Of a stretch of DNA of 40,152 bases, positions 30,969 to 39,003 are shown piece by piece. Under the pieces are notes generated by a model that made no database searches, was not told the origin of the DNA, and worked only from the letters and a program-made list of their open reading frames with translations. The position numbers and the translations under genes are program-made. Location of the stretch: positions 1 to 40,152 of IMG/VR virus record IMGVR_UViG_3300013100_000009, one strand, 5' to 3'. This stretch comes from a virus. How positions within the stretch are numbered: position 1 is the first letter of the stretch; each line of letters starts with the position of its first letter.

Positions 30969-30997
30969 ATTCTAACACAACTTTGACTTTAAGTCAA
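30969..30997 (-). promoter_or_regulatory. Promoter with perfect operator before capsid genes
   Basis: TTGACT, a 17-bp spacer and TAGAAT form the best promoter in the window. The 15-mer TTGACTTAAAGTCAA covers the -35 with 7-bp arms. A TGGTAAAAT box follows at 30958-30950. Confidence 0.75.
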
Positions 30998-31000
30998 GTA

Positions 31001-32092
31001 CTAGACCTGCTCGCGCTGACGCTGCCTCTTGAGGTAGTCGTGGTCCTGCATGTGCTGGTTGAGGCGAGCGAACGCATCCTTGAGCTGACCCTTCGCGCGG
31101 GCCTCGGCCTCGGGCGTAACCGCCACTGCCTGCTTGAGCTTGGCCATGCGGACCTGGTTCTCCAGGGCGCGCTGGCGCTGCTGTGCCTCGTATGCCGCCT
31201 GGTCCCACGGGGGCCGCGCCTCGACCTTCGTTGCACCAGGGATGAACACGCGGATGTTGCACCGGCAGTTCGGGTGTCCCCAGCCCGCGCGCCTTGCGTC
31301 GGCCAGACTGCCCTCGACCTTGACCTGGACCGGTCGGCCGGTCACGAGGGACTCGACCACGTACGTGCCCTCCGGCCCGGAGTCCCGGTGCAGCACCTTG
31401 CCGGTCCAGCCGTCGCACACCTTGCAGTGGCGGGGTCCGGCCGTGATCATCACCAGGTCGAATCCGTTGGCCTCGGCCGTGTCCAGGTGCGCCTGGATCG
31501 CGGTCTTGGCTGTGGCGGTCCGCACAGCCATGCGCGCGTAGTCCTGGATACGCCAATTCCGGCCCCTGCTGTCCTTGAACGTCGGGAGGCCCTGACCCAG
31601 GAATCGGTTGGCGGCGATCTGGTACGCCTGCTTGCGGGTGATCGTCCCGAGGATGGTCTGGGCGGTGACGTCCGCCACCACCTCCCGGAACACGTCCGCC
31701 ACCGCGCGCAGGAGCATCGGCTTAGCTGACTCGATGGTCCCGACTGCGGCTCCGGCCAGGTTCGCCACCTGCGCTTTGCCCGCCTCGGACAGGAGCGCGT
31801 CGGACGGGTCCAGCGCCGGGGCCATGTCCTTGAGTGCAGACGCCACTCCGCCCTGGTACGCGTTCTCGACCTCCTGGAAGATCGCGGCTGCGGCATCGGT
31901 CCCGCCCAACTCGCGCACTGCCATGTCTCGGAGGCGCTGGAGCGCGGCGAGCTGCTCCCGGTCCCAGTCCGGCGAGTCGATACCTTGCGCCAGCATCAAG
32001 ACCATCTTGCGGATGATCGCGATTTCGGCGTCGGCGTAATACTGCGCGATACGGACTGCGGCCGGGTCAGCGTCGATAGGGGAGAAGGCCAT
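31001..32092 (-). CDS. MuF-like minor capsid protein
   Basis: This 363-residue protein is helical at its N-terminus. The C-terminal domain carries the minor-capsid (SPP1 gp7/MuF) pattern: AGPRHCKVCDGWTGKVL (about 229-245) and AGWGHPNCRCNIRVF (about 281-295), with Cys and His that could hold zinc. Such proteins sit at the portal and may be injected with DNA. The ATG shares bases with the portal stop (TAATG). Confidence 0.85.
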   Translation of the reverse strand: MAFSPIDADPAAVRIAQYYADAEIAIIRKMVLMLAQGIDSPDWDREQLAALQRLRDMAVRELGGTDAAAAIFQEVENAYQGGVASALKDMAPALDPSDALLSEAGKAQVANLAGAAVGTIESAKPMLLRAVADVFREVVADVTAQTILGTITRKQAYQIAANRFLGQGLPTFKDSRGRNWRIQDYARMAVRTATAKTAIQAHLDTAEANGFDLVMITAGPRHCKVCDGWTGKVLHRDSGPEGTYVVESLVTGRPVQVKVEGSLADARRAGWGHPNCRCNIRVFIPGATKVEARPPWDQAAYEAQQRQRALENQVRMAKLKQAVAVTPEAEARAKGQLKDAFARLNQHMQDHDYLKRQRQREQV

Positions 32093-33780
32093 TAGATGCC
32101 CTCAACACCAGTATCCGGTCCGGCCGGTGCAGCCCCGGGCGTGTTGCTCGCCGTGTCCACGGTCGGTGCCGGACGTCCGCCCAGTCCGAAGGTCGTGGGG
32201 TCGACCACGGTGGACTCCTTCTGGAGCTGCTCCACCTCGGCCTCGACCTGGCCTTCGTCCCAGTCGGGGTGCAGCGTCTCGACACGCACCTTGATCGATG
32301 CGGCCTCGGCCTGCTTCATCGCGGCGACGGTCTGCGCCAGGACGAGCATGTCCGGCTGCACCGAGTCGGGGTAGCGAACTCGAACCCGGACGTTCTCCAG
32401 CGAGTACGACTGGCCGAACAGCTCCTTGTCGATCTGGAGCAGCGCCCAGATCAGGTCCTCCAGCCGGTTCGCCCAGTACCTGATCTTCTTGTCGCGGGTC
32501 AGGTTCGAGCGGGACGAGCGGGAGTTCACCTCGGTGGCGGTCATCGCGGCCTCACCCTCGGCAGTGTCACCCATGGTCTGCGGGTTGTACCCGGCCTGCT
32601 TGACGATCTTCGAGGCGATGTGCTCGGCCGCTCGGATGTGCTCTTCGACCCGGATCGCGAACTGCACCAGGGTGATCGGCTGCTCGCCGTCCTCCGAGGG
32701 CTGCATCTTGAGCGGGGAGAAGATCGCCCGGTCCTTGTCGAACGTCGCGCCCTGCCCGGCCTCCTGCGTGTCGAGCATATAGTCGGCCACGATCAGTCGG
32801 CCCTTGGCTAGGTCGATGTCCCGCATCAGCGAGGTGTAGATTTCGTCCAGCGCGTCGAAGAGCTGGTACATCGCCGGGCTGTAGTCGGACCGGCCCGTGT
32901 TGGAGCTTCGATTCATCGGGTCGGGCAGCAGGTTGGGGATCGCCTGCGCGGTCATGACGTTGGCCGGGGTCAGCACCCGGTCGCCCAGCTCGTCTCGCAC
33001 CATCTTGTCGCTGATGAGTGCGGCCGTCGCCGGGTGGTCCTCCAGGCGCAGTCGCTCGTTCAGACGCTCGTGGGTGCCCTTGTAGAGCGCGTGCCAGATC
33101 GCGCCCTTCTCGTGCCGCTCCAGGTGGTACCAGAGCGTGGAATCCTTCTTGCCGACGACGCGCCAGAACGTGACCGCCGTCAACATGCCCCAGGTGTACT
33201 CGGGGACGTAGGCGTCGCCGTCGATCCGGGTCACGAACGGGAAGTCCGCCACCGAGTCGTCCCAGCCCAGGCGAAGCGCCACCGAACCGAGGGGACTCTG
33301 GGTTTCGGCCGCTGCCAGCAGGAGCGCCTCCCAGCCGATGCGGTCGAGCAGGTAGTCGAGCCGGTCCTGGACCTCGCGCACGGCCTGGATGAACGGTCCG
33401 CGCGGCTCTTCGCCCTGCTGCTGTCCATCGGCCAGCTCGCGGTCACCCTCCACGATGATCGAGGGGGCGTCGGCGTGCAGCAGCTCGGAGCTGATCGTGG
33501 CGATGTCCCGAGCGATGTCGATGTGCAGTCGCTTGGTGGCCTCACCCTCCGGCGTGCCTCGACCCCAGAAGGTGTCGCGCACTCCACGGGTGATTTCCTT
33601 GATGACCCCGCCACCCTCTGCAGACTTGAGCGTGGTCACCGACTTGCCGCCCCCGCCGTAGAAGGACGCGATGGTGTCGGGGTCGCCCGCGTACCACACG
33701 GACGCTTCCTTCATGGCCCGGTACCGGGGCTGGTCGTCCTCCGGGGGCCACGGCGATTTGGGTGCGGGCAGTCCAGCCAC
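32092..33780 (-). CDS. Portal protein
   Basis: This 562-residue protein lies between terL and the MuF-like gene and resembles SPP1-type portals. It starts GTG after GGAGGAC and has a long N-terminal wing. The stem and crown part is near residues 340-480 (FAIRVEEHIRAAEHIASKIV, MTATEVNSRSSRSNLTRDKK), and the C-terminus is Pro-rich. It forms the dodecameric ring through which DNA enters and leaves the capsid. Confidence 0.9.
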   Translation of the reverse strand: MAGLPAPKSPWPPEDDQPRYRAMKEASVWYAGDPDTIASFYGGGGKSVTTLKSAEGGGVIKEITRGVRDTFWGRGTPEGEATKRLHIDIARDIATISSELLHADAPSIIVEGDRELADGQQQGEEPRGPFIQAVREVQDRLDYLLDRIGWEALLLAAAETQSPLGSVALRLGWDDSVADFPFVTRIDGDAYVPEYTWGMLTAVTFWRVVGKKDSTLWYHLERHEKGAIWHALYKGTHERLNERLRLEDHPATAALISDKMVRDELGDRVLTPANVMTAQAIPNLLPDPMNRSSNTGRSDYSPAMYQLFDALDEIYTSLMRDIDLAKGRLIVADYMLDTQEAGQGATFDKDRAIFSPLKMQPSEDGEQPITLVQFAIRVEEHIRAAEHIASKIVKQAGYNPQTMGDTAEGEAAMTATEVNSRSSRSNLTRDKKIRYWANRLEDLIWALLQIDKELFGQSYSLENVRVRVRYPDSVQPDMLVLAQTVAAMKQAEAASIKVRVETLHPDWDEGQVEAEVEQLQKESTVVDPTTFGLGGRPAPTVDTASNTPGAAPAGPDTGVEGI

Positions 33781-33810
33781 TAGTCCTCCAACAGTCGTTT
33801 GCTGTGGGCT

Positions 33811-33819
33811 ATTTTAGCA
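33811..33819 (-). promoter_or_regulatory. Extended -10 late promoter before the portal gene
   Basis: TGCTAAAAT lies 30 bp before the portal GTG in the terL-portal gap and partly overlaps no gene. It is identical to the box before terS. No -35 match is seen. Confidence 0.45.
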
Positions 33820-33822
33820 TGG

Positions 33823-35253
33823 TCACGCTGCAAGGTCGAGGTCGTCACCTGCGCCGGGTGCGTCATCCCGAGCCGGGGTCACCTGGATGCGGTCCTTCCA
33901 GAACCTGCGGGACGAGTACACCGCGTAGCGCCAGGCGTCGGCCTCGTCGTCCTTCTCCTTGACCGGGGCTGTCTCCCCTCGGGCCGTCGCCTTCGGGTCC
34001 CACATGTACCCGGGCAGCATGTCGATCAGGTTCTCACAGTCGGTGCTGATGAACATCTGGCCGGTTGCCAGCAGTGCCGCACAGGTCAGGATGCCGGGGA
34101 CCACGGCGTTATGCGCGCCCATGACGTTGGTCACGCCGTCCTGGAAGAGCTGCACCCGGAAGTGAGCGGCGGCAGGGTCCACGGCCACCCAGTCCGGTGC
34201 GCCCCACTTCTTGGTCACCTGCGCCAGCCAGTCCTGGAACTCACGCGACTGGACGCCGATAGTCAGGCCGGTGCGGGGTGCGAACTCGGCCAGGGTGTAG
34301 AGCACGTCCTTGCCGGACTCGTCCCAGTGTTTGCCTATTCCGATTGCGTAGGCTCGGGTCGGGTGGTTGGTTCCGAAGTCCAGGCCGACCATCAGCACGC
34401 GGTCGATCTTGGGAATCTGCCCCGGCTTGACCGTCATCAGCTTGGCGTCCCACATGTCGTAGATCGCACCCTCGGCCTGGACCCACAGTCCGTCGATGAA
34501 CCGGAGGTACCACAGCCCGGAGTATTCGCGCTTGAGCTGGTCGACGTACTCGGGGTTCGTCCGCATCAAGAACTCGTTATCTTCGAGCTTGAAGTGGAAG
34601 CGCTTATACCCCAGCTCGTTGATCCGCATGATGACGGACTTATTCAGGAAGTGGGCCGGGCCGTCCGGGTTGGTGGTCGCGAACAGGCGCGCGCCCTTGA
34701 CCGAGAGTCGGGCCAAGAGCTGAATCCAGAACGGCTCCGCTACCAGGGTCGCCTCATCGACGTATGCCCCGGCCACGGTCAGTCCTCGGAGCACCATCTC
34801 AGACCGGACATCCGACGCGCCGAGCACGTGGACCTTCCGACCGAAGATCGTCGCCGTGGGCGCGCCCGAGGTGTAGGAGATGCGGGACGCCAACGGCCCC
34901 ATAATCTCGGGGTCGGTGAGCGGGCCGAACACGTTACGGCCGATGGACTCCCTGGTCCGGCCGACGACCACCAGCTCGCCGCCTCGCGGTGCCCCGATCA
35001 CGAACGTCACCCAGGCGATGAGGGAGCCGATGGTCTTGCCGGACCTAACCGCGCCGTCCCAGATACAGACCTTGGGCACCTGGCCGAATGCGTTGGGTTC
35101 GAACGCCTCAGCGATGGAGACGATCTGCTTCATGCTCAGGGAGTCGGAGGTCGCCTCCAGGATGCGGGGGTCCTGATGTGCGGGTTGCCGCCTCCGAGTG
35201 GGGAGGGGCCTCGCCTTAGAACGTGTCGTCGGCTTCGGTCGGGTCGTCGGCAT
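33823..35253 (-). CDS. terL: Terminase large subunit
   Basis: This 476-residue packaging motor has an ATPase domain with Walker A W65-D-G-A-V-R-S-G-K-T74, Walker B AGAYVD166-E167 and the coupling motif TTNPDG (193-198). The nuclease domain has D292 (GLDFGTNHPT), D359 (VAVDPAA) and the final acidic cluster DDEADAWR (435-442). The pattern is that of PBSX-like TerL. It overlaps the terS end by 38 nt, with AGGAG before the ATG. Confidence 0.95.
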   Translation of the reverse strand: MPTTRPKPTTRSKARPLPTRRRQPAHQDPRILEATSDSLSMKQIVSIAEAFEPNAFGQVPKVCIWDGAVRSGKTIGSLIAWVTFVIGAPRGGELVVVGRTRESIGRNVFGPLTDPEIMGPLASRISYTSGAPTATIFGRKVHVLGASDVRSEMVLRGLTVAGAYVDEATLVAEPFWIQLLARLSVKGARLFATTNPDGPAHFLNKSVIMRINELGYKRFHFKLEDNEFLMRTNPEYVDQLKREYSGLWYLRFIDGLWVQAEGAIYDMWDAKLMTVKPGQIPKIDRVLMVGLDFGTNHPTRAYAIGIGKHWDESGKDVLYTLAEFAPRTGLTIGVQSREFQDWLAQVTKKWGAPDWVAVDPAAAHFRVQLFQDGVTNVMGAHNAVVPGILTCAALLATGQMFISTDCENLIDMLPGYMWDPKATARGETAPVKEKDDEADAWRYAVYSSRRFWKDRIQVTPARDDAPGAGDDLDLAA

Positions 35254-35773
35254 CGGCAGGCTCCTGATAGGTCGGGTTCATTCGGGGCTGGCCCTCGGCC
35301 ACAATGTTGATCGCTCCGATGATGGTACCCAGCAGGCCCTTGGCCTCGGTCATACCGCCGTCGTCGTCGATAGCTTCGAGCTTGGCGGCGCTGGTGAGGG
35401 CGATACCCAGTGCCGAGGTCAGGTTCTTCTCGTCCATGGTCGGCACGAAGTCCAGCACATCCTCAGACTCTTCGCCCGGGCCGGACTTGACGAGGGTCTG
35501 GAACTCGTCAGCGTTCAGGCGGTCAAGGTTGAACTGCGCGCGCTGGTACAGACCCTCGATGATCTTGGCCCGAGCTGCGCGCCGGTCGAAGATGCTGGCC
35601 TGGATAGCCTGCTCCATCTGGGACCGGTCGAAGCTCAACCCTAGCTGCTTGGCCTTGGTGCTGATCGTGGAGAGCGCGCGGTTCATCCGCTTGCGAATCT
35701 GGTTAGCGGGCAGACCCTCGGCATGCAGTCGCCTCAGCTCGGCTGTCTCTGCATCTGTCCACGGGTTGGCCAA
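35216..35773 (-). CDS. terS: Terminase small subunit
   Basis: This 185-residue protein has an N-terminal Myb/SANT-like helix-turn-helix (residues 3-48: NPWTDAETAELRRLHAEGLP, then STISTKAKQLGL) for DNA recognition, a helical oligomerisation core (about 55-150) and an acidic tail ending ADDPTEADDTF. It starts with TTG, 8 nt after AAGGGA. It selects phage DNA and hands it to TerL. Confidence 0.85.
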   Translation of the reverse strand: MANPWTDAETAELRRLHAEGLPANQIRKRMNRALSTISTKAKQLGLSFDRSQMEQAIQASIFDRRAARAKIIEGLYQRAQFNLDRLNADEFQTLVKSGPGEESEDVLDFVPTMDEKNLTSALGIALTSAAKLEAIDDDGGMTEAKGLLGTIIGAINIVAEGQPRMNPTYQEPADADDPTEADDTF

Positions 35774-35828
35774 CTCTTTGATCCCTTCGTGCGCCCGGCA
35801 CTGCCGACACCCGGTCGGCGGTCACCTC

Positions 35829-35837
35829 ATTTTAGCA
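35829..35837 (-). promoter_or_regulatory. Extended -10 late promoter before terS
   Basis: TGCTAAAAT lies in the context GTTACCCGTGCTAAAAT. The ACCCGTGCTA core is shared with the endolysin promoter. It lies 56 bp before the terS start. Confidence 0.5.
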
Positions 35838-35893
35838 CGGGTAACGCGTAGATGCACCGCTGAAAACTCGACCGGTTCTTGTTCGCTCAATAC

Positions 35894-35922
35894 TTGCGCC
35901 GGAGTCAAGCTTATGGTTAAAT
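35894..35922 (+). promoter_or_regulatory. Promoter with degenerate operator
   Basis: TTGCGC, a 17-bp spacer and TTAAAT can be read directly. The operator TTGCGCCGGAGTCAA keeps only one good arm. The leader contains the hairpin GTCGGG-aaacg-CCCGAC (about 35934-35950), so this mRNA would begin with a protective stem-loop. Confidence 0.6.
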
Positions 35923-35972
35923 AGTATTACGAGGTCGGGAAACGCCCGACTCGGACATCAAGGAGAAATAAA

Positions 35973-36485
35973 ATGAGCGACATCCTCTTCCCCGACACGA
36001 AGGACCTCTTCTCGGAGAACGGCAAGTACAAGCCGGGCTACGACGCGAAGCACGTCAGCCTCCTGCTCGGCACCCTCAAGGACGACTGCAAGGAGAACGG
36101 CCGCAAGGCGATCCGCGTGACCGACCTCCGCGCCGCGCAGAAGCAGCTCCGCTCCGAGGCCCTCCAGATCAAGCTCGCGAACGCGGTCGAGCGCTGGAAC
36201 CACCGCAACGACAAGCCCGCCAAGGACACCCTGCTCACGGACGAGGGCACCAGCGCCGTCGAGGACACCCCGGACACCGACGCCCACACGGGCGAGGGCT
36301 ACCCGGCCACGTACGAGGACGGCAACGGCCTGACCATCGAGGTCATCCGCGCCGCCGAGCGCCAGGACGTCAAGGTCGGCCGCTGGTTCTACCCGGCGAT
36401 CGATGTCGTGACCGACGAGGGCACCGCGATCCTCCGCAACACCAAGAAGGACATGACCGGCGAGTGGGTCGTTTTCAGCGAGTGA
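35973..36485 (+). CDS. Unknown single-gene plus-strand operon
   Basis: This 170-residue protein starts MSDILFPDTKDLFSENGKYK, with AAGGAG before the ATG. The N-terminal two thirds are helical and basic (LRAAQKQLRSEALQIKLANA), a linker is acidic (DEGTSAVEDTPDTDAHTGEG), and the end is beta-rich (WFYPAIDVVTDEGTAILR). It has its own promoter, a structured leader and a terminator, which suggests high early expression. No known domain is visible. Confidence 0.75.
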   Translation: MSDILFPDTKDLFSENGKYKPGYDAKHVSLLLGTLKDDCKENGRKAIRVTDLRAAQKQLRSEALQIKLANAVERWNHRNDKPAKDTLLTDEGTSAVEDTPDTDAHTGEGYPATYEDGNGLTIEVIRAAERQDVKVGRWFYPAIDVVTDEGTAILRNTKKDMTGEWVVFSE

Positions 36486-36543
36486 CCCCCGGTGCCCGGA
36501 CACAAGGCGACCCCCGACCGACTTGCAAGCGGCCGGGGGTCAC
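36482..36543. terminator. Long-loop terminator between convergent genes
   Basis: The stem GTGACCCCCGG / CCGGGGGTCAC is 11 bp. A second left arm GACCCCCG at 36509 can pair with the same right arm, giving a tighter hairpin. It lies between the genes ending at 36485 (+) and 36563 (-). Confidence 0.65.
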
Positions 36544-36562
36544 CCGTATGTGCTGTCAGCGC

Positions 36563-36916
36563 CTAGTGGATCGACTCCTGCTGCACGATGTCACCCGGCT
36601 CCTTGCGGATGAACACCGGCAGGCCCGAGTACGGCCCTCCTGCGGGCGAGTGCCTCGCGGGGAGCACGCACGGCTCGGTGGGGTGACCCTTCTGGATCGG
36701 CTGGATGTCGTAGGCCTGAACGAACTTGTTCGAGGGCCAGCAGATGGTCGAGTCGGTGAACCGGGGGTTGGTCGGGTCAGGGTTGACCGCGACCTCCCAC
36801 CAGCCGTCGACTCCGGGCCGACCGAGCACGGCGACCACGACCACGTGCTGGTGGAACAGCTCGATGGTGTCGCCCGGCTCCAGCTCATCGAAGCGGCGCG
36901 TCCACTGGTTGCTCAT
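36563..36916 (-). CDS. Unknown beta-rich protein, end of the Z operon
   Basis: This 117-residue protein starts MSNQWTRRFDELEPGDTIEL. Strands such as ELFHQHVVVVAVLGRPG and WWEVAVNPDPTN suggest a small beta barrel. The ATG overlaps the stop of the upstream gene (ATGA). It is the last gene of the operon that begins with purZ. Function is unknown. Confidence 0.65.
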   Translation of the reverse strand: MSNQWTRRFDELEPGDTIELFHQHVVVVAVLGRPGVDGWWEVAVNPDPTNPRFTDSTICWPSNKFVQAYDIQPIQKGHPTEPCVLPARHSPAGGPYSGLPVFIRKEPGDIVQQESIH

Positions 36917-37239
36917 CGGTTGTACCTTCCCGCGCGGCGCGCCTGGCGTGCCCGCTTGCTCTTGGCCCGGCGTGCTGCCTTGGCCGTCTCCTTGGCGTAA
37001 GCGCCACCCTCCACCGAGCGCCAGATCAGCTCGCGCCGGAGCGACACCTCCATGCCCTTTTCGAGCTTGGCGTCGTCGAGGTTGTCGAACACCATCTTGG
37101 GGTTGGGCTTGGTTACCTTGTACTGCGTCCCCGCCACCGAGCGCTTGGCCTTCCGGCGTGCCTTCCGCATCTGCTCCGAGGTCAGCGGCTTGGTCGCCTG
37201 CTGCTCCAGTGCCGCGTAATCCAGGGTCTTACTTTCCAC
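36913..37239 (-). CDS. Very basic small protein
   Basis: This 108-residue protein starts with GTG at 37239 (VESKTLDYAALEQQ), overlapping the dUTPase end by 11 nt. Both ends of the body are Lys/Arg-rich (QMRKARRKAKRSVAG and KAARRAKSKRARQARRAGRY), so nucleic-acid binding is likely. The family is unknown. Confidence 0.6.
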   Translation of the reverse strand: MESKTLDYAALEQQATKPLTSEQMRKARRKAKRSVAGTQYKVTKPNPKMVFDNLDDAKLEKGMEVSLRRELIWRSVEGGAYAKETAKAARRAKSKRARQARRAGRYNR

Positions 37240-37687
37240 TGCTACCAAATCCCTTCGTGCCTCGGGCGTGTGCGCCGAGTGCTTCGTCGTCGTTGATCTT
37301 CCGCATGACGGTGCGGGCCGTTGCGTTGTCGAGGATGATGAGCTGGCCGATGCGGTCGCCCGCGTCCACCCGCACTTCCTCGTTGGTGAGGTTCCAGACC
37401 CCGATGAACAGCTCGCCTCGGTACCCGGCGTCGATGATCCCGGTGTGCACCAGGAGTCCTCGCTTCCGCAAGGTCGAGCTGCGGCCGGTGAGCATCCCCC
37501 AGGACCACGACGGAAGCTCCATCGCGATCCCGGTGGGGATGTCGGTGAACGAGTGCGGGTCAATGATGGTCGTCTCGCTCACGTGCAGGTCCCACCCGGC
37601 GTCGTCATCGTGGGCGCGCACCGGGGTCTGCGGGTCGCCCAGCAGCGTGTCCAGGTGCTGGACTCGGATCACTTCGGGCCTAGTCAC
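37229..37687 (-). CDS. dut: dUTPase
   Basis: This 152-residue trimeric-type dUTP pyrophosphatase has all five motifs: AGWDLHVSE (30-38), GRSSTLRKRG (68-77), GIIDAGYRGEL (83-93), DRIGQLI (111-117) and RGTKGFGSSG (142-151). It turns dUTP into dUMP, keeping uracil out of DNA and feeding dTMP synthesis. The GTG start follows GGAGGG. Its place in the purZ operon groups it with the other dNTP-pool enzymes. Confidence 0.92.
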   Translation of the reverse strand: MTRPEVIRVQHLDTLLGDPQTPVRAHDDDAGWDLHVSETTIIDPHSFTDIPTGIAMELPSWSWGMLTGRSSTLRKRGLLVHTGIIDAGYRGELFIGVWNLTNEEVRVDAGDRIGQLIILDNATARTVMRKINDDEALGAHARGTKGFGSSGK

Positions 37688-38075
37688 GGTTCGCGGCCCT
37701 CCGCACTCGGAGCGCCAGCAGGTTGATCCACTGGACCACCCCGCGCCCGTTCTTGAACGAGTCCTTCCAGGTCTTACGCGACCAGGTGTGTGCGCCGCAC
37801 TCGTCCGGGTGGACCTCAGCGCCGACGACATCCACCAGGGGTGCATAGACTCGGAGGATTCCTTCGGCCAGCGCCTGGTCGCGGGTCCGGCCCTGCTCGA
37901 TGTAGATGGGCAGGTAGAACCGCGCGTCCTTGACCATCCATTCGATTGCCCGCCACCGCTCCGCGTCGACCCGGTTGCGCTCGGCAACCTCGGCCTTGCG
38001 GTCGGCCTTGACTACCGACTCCGGCTCTGCGGCCTGCATCGCCTGGTCCTCGGCTTCTCCCTCGTAGTTATACAT
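37680..38075 (-). CDS. Unknown helical protein in the Z operon
   Basis: This 131-residue protein starts MYNYEGEAEDQAMQAAEPES, after AAGGAG. The C-terminal two thirds (RWRAIEWMVKDARFYLPIYI, then VGAEVHPDECGAHTWSRKTW) are helical, with a possible active-site-like HPDECGAH segment. I see no HD or MazG pattern. It could still act on nucleotides given its neighbours, but nothing shows that. Confidence 0.68.
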   Translation of the reverse strand: MYNYEGEAEDQAMQAAEPESVVKADRKAEVAERNRVDAERWRAIEWMVKDARFYLPIYIEQGRTRDQALAEGILRVYAPLVDVVGAEVHPDECGAHTWSRKTWKDSFKNGRGVVQWINLLALRVRRAANRD

Positions 38076-38124
38076 TGGGCTTCTCCTTGTCGTACTCGGG
38101 GAGGTGCTCGGACCCGTTACTCAT
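38068..38124 (-). CDS. Possible 18-residue leader peptide
   Basis: The ORF MSNGSEHLPEYDKEKPNV starts within the end of the upstream gene and ends inside the next start region. It may serve translational coupling only. Support is limited to the overlap pattern. Confidence 0.25.
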   Translation of the reverse strand: MSNGSEHLPEYDKEKPNV

Positions 38125-38368
38125 CGTCGCCTCCGAACAGCCCATCGAGTGCCCGCGCCTGGAGGGGCGTCAGCTCGTTGGTCACCCGGACCTGGACCTG
38201 TTCGTCCAGCGTGATCTTCTGGGTGCCCTTGGGGTAGTCCGTCGCGGACTGGTTCGGGCCGTACTTGGGAATAGCGATCAGGCCGTTACCCAGGGCGACT
38301 GCCCGGATGGTCAGCTCCTGCCCGAGCTTTGTGTCCTTGACTCGTGCGTAGTTCGTGTCGCCGCTCAT
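38117..38368 (-). CDS. Unknown small protein after mazZ
   Basis: This 83-residue protein starts MSGDTNYARVKDTKLGQELT. It is beta-rich (ELTIRAVALGNGLIAIPKYG, KITLDEQVQVRVTNELT) with a short acidic end. The ATG overlaps the mazZ stop (ATGA), so the genes are translationally coupled. The family is unrecognised. Confidence 0.68.
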   Translation of the reverse strand: MSGDTNYARVKDTKLGQELTIRAVALGNGLIAIPKYGPNQSATDYPKGTQKITLDEQVQVRVTNELTPLQARALDGLFGGDDE

Positions 38369-39003
38369 TCGGGCCACCCTCCTGTCTCGCGGATGCGCTG
38401 AACCATCCGCACGTAGATACCGATGTCGTGGATCGTGTCGTCGGACACGGGGCGACCTTCCGCCACTGCTGCGGCCCATCGCCCCATCTTGCCCTGGATG
38501 TAGAAGTAGATACCCAGCTCGGCCAGGTACCCCTCCTGCGTGTTGCCGGACCCGAGCAGCGGACCCGGCTTGACCCCGGCCTCGACCAGCTTACGGCCGA
38601 TGTCGATCAGGTCCTGGGCGCGACCCTTACCGCCGTACTCCTGCATCTTGGCGGTCAGGGGCATGATTTCCTGCGCGGCCTTGGTCATCCACCAGTCGTG
38701 CAGGTCCTCGTTCACCGGCACGGCCTGGCCCGCCGTGGGGCCGTAGTCGCCGGACATGACCTGGGCCACGGTGTCGGCCTTCTGTCGTGCCAGCAGCTCC
38801 TGGTACCCGTCGTCGGCAGCAGCCGAAAGCTGCGCCTCCCGCACCAGGTCGCGCTCTCCATCGGGCGAGACGACCACGGACGGCCCTCCGGGAACCACGC
38901 GGCCCTCGGACCAGTCGAAGCGCCCGCGCGGCTTCTCCGGTTCGTCCGTGAGGCGCGGAGGGCCTGCGGGACGGTGGTACAGCGGCAGTCGCTGCTCCGT
39001 CAT
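38365..39003 (-). CDS. mazZ: MazG-like nucleotide pyrophosphohydrolase (MazZ candidate)
   Basis: This 212-residue protein has an unstructured Pro/Arg-rich head (1-50). The all-alpha NTP pyrophosphohydrolase core occupies about 100-212: E157 and E162 in QEGYLAELGIYFYIQGK, and D188, D189 and D193 in SDDTIHDIGIYVRM, the acidic metal site of the MazG superfamily. In Z-DNA phages the partner MazZ turns dGTP/GTP into dGMP, the PurZ substrate. The ATG shares a base with the purZ stop (TGATG) and is preceded by the perfect Shine-Dalgarno GGAGGTGATC. The MazZ role is inferred from this linkage. Confidence 0.75.
   Translation of the reverse strand: MTEQRLPLYHRPAGPPRLTDEPEKPRGRFDWSEGRVVPGGPSVVVSPDGERDLVREAQLSAAADDGYQELLARQKADTVAQVMSGDYGPTAGQAVPVNEDLHDWWMTKAAQEIMPLTAKMQEYGGKGRAQDLIDIGRKLVEAGVKPGPLLGSGNTQEGYLAELGIYFYIQGKMGRWAAAVAEGRPVSDDTIHDIGIYVRMVQRIRETGGWPE

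Noticed and set aside
29162-31729. Long plus-strand open frame (855 codons) opposite capsid genes
   Set aside because: Antisense shadow of GC-rich coding sequence: low-complexity Arg/Val/Leu/His product, no ribosome site, and the minus strand holds recognisable capsid, scaffold and MuF-like genes.
33799-35310. Plus-strand frame of 503 codons opposite terL
   Set aside because: Mirror of terL, which has all terminase motifs. The product has no family features.
36726-38237. Plus-strand frame of 503 codons opposite the dut region
   Set aside because: Shadow of dut and neighbours; Pro/Ser/Arg-rich nonsense composition.
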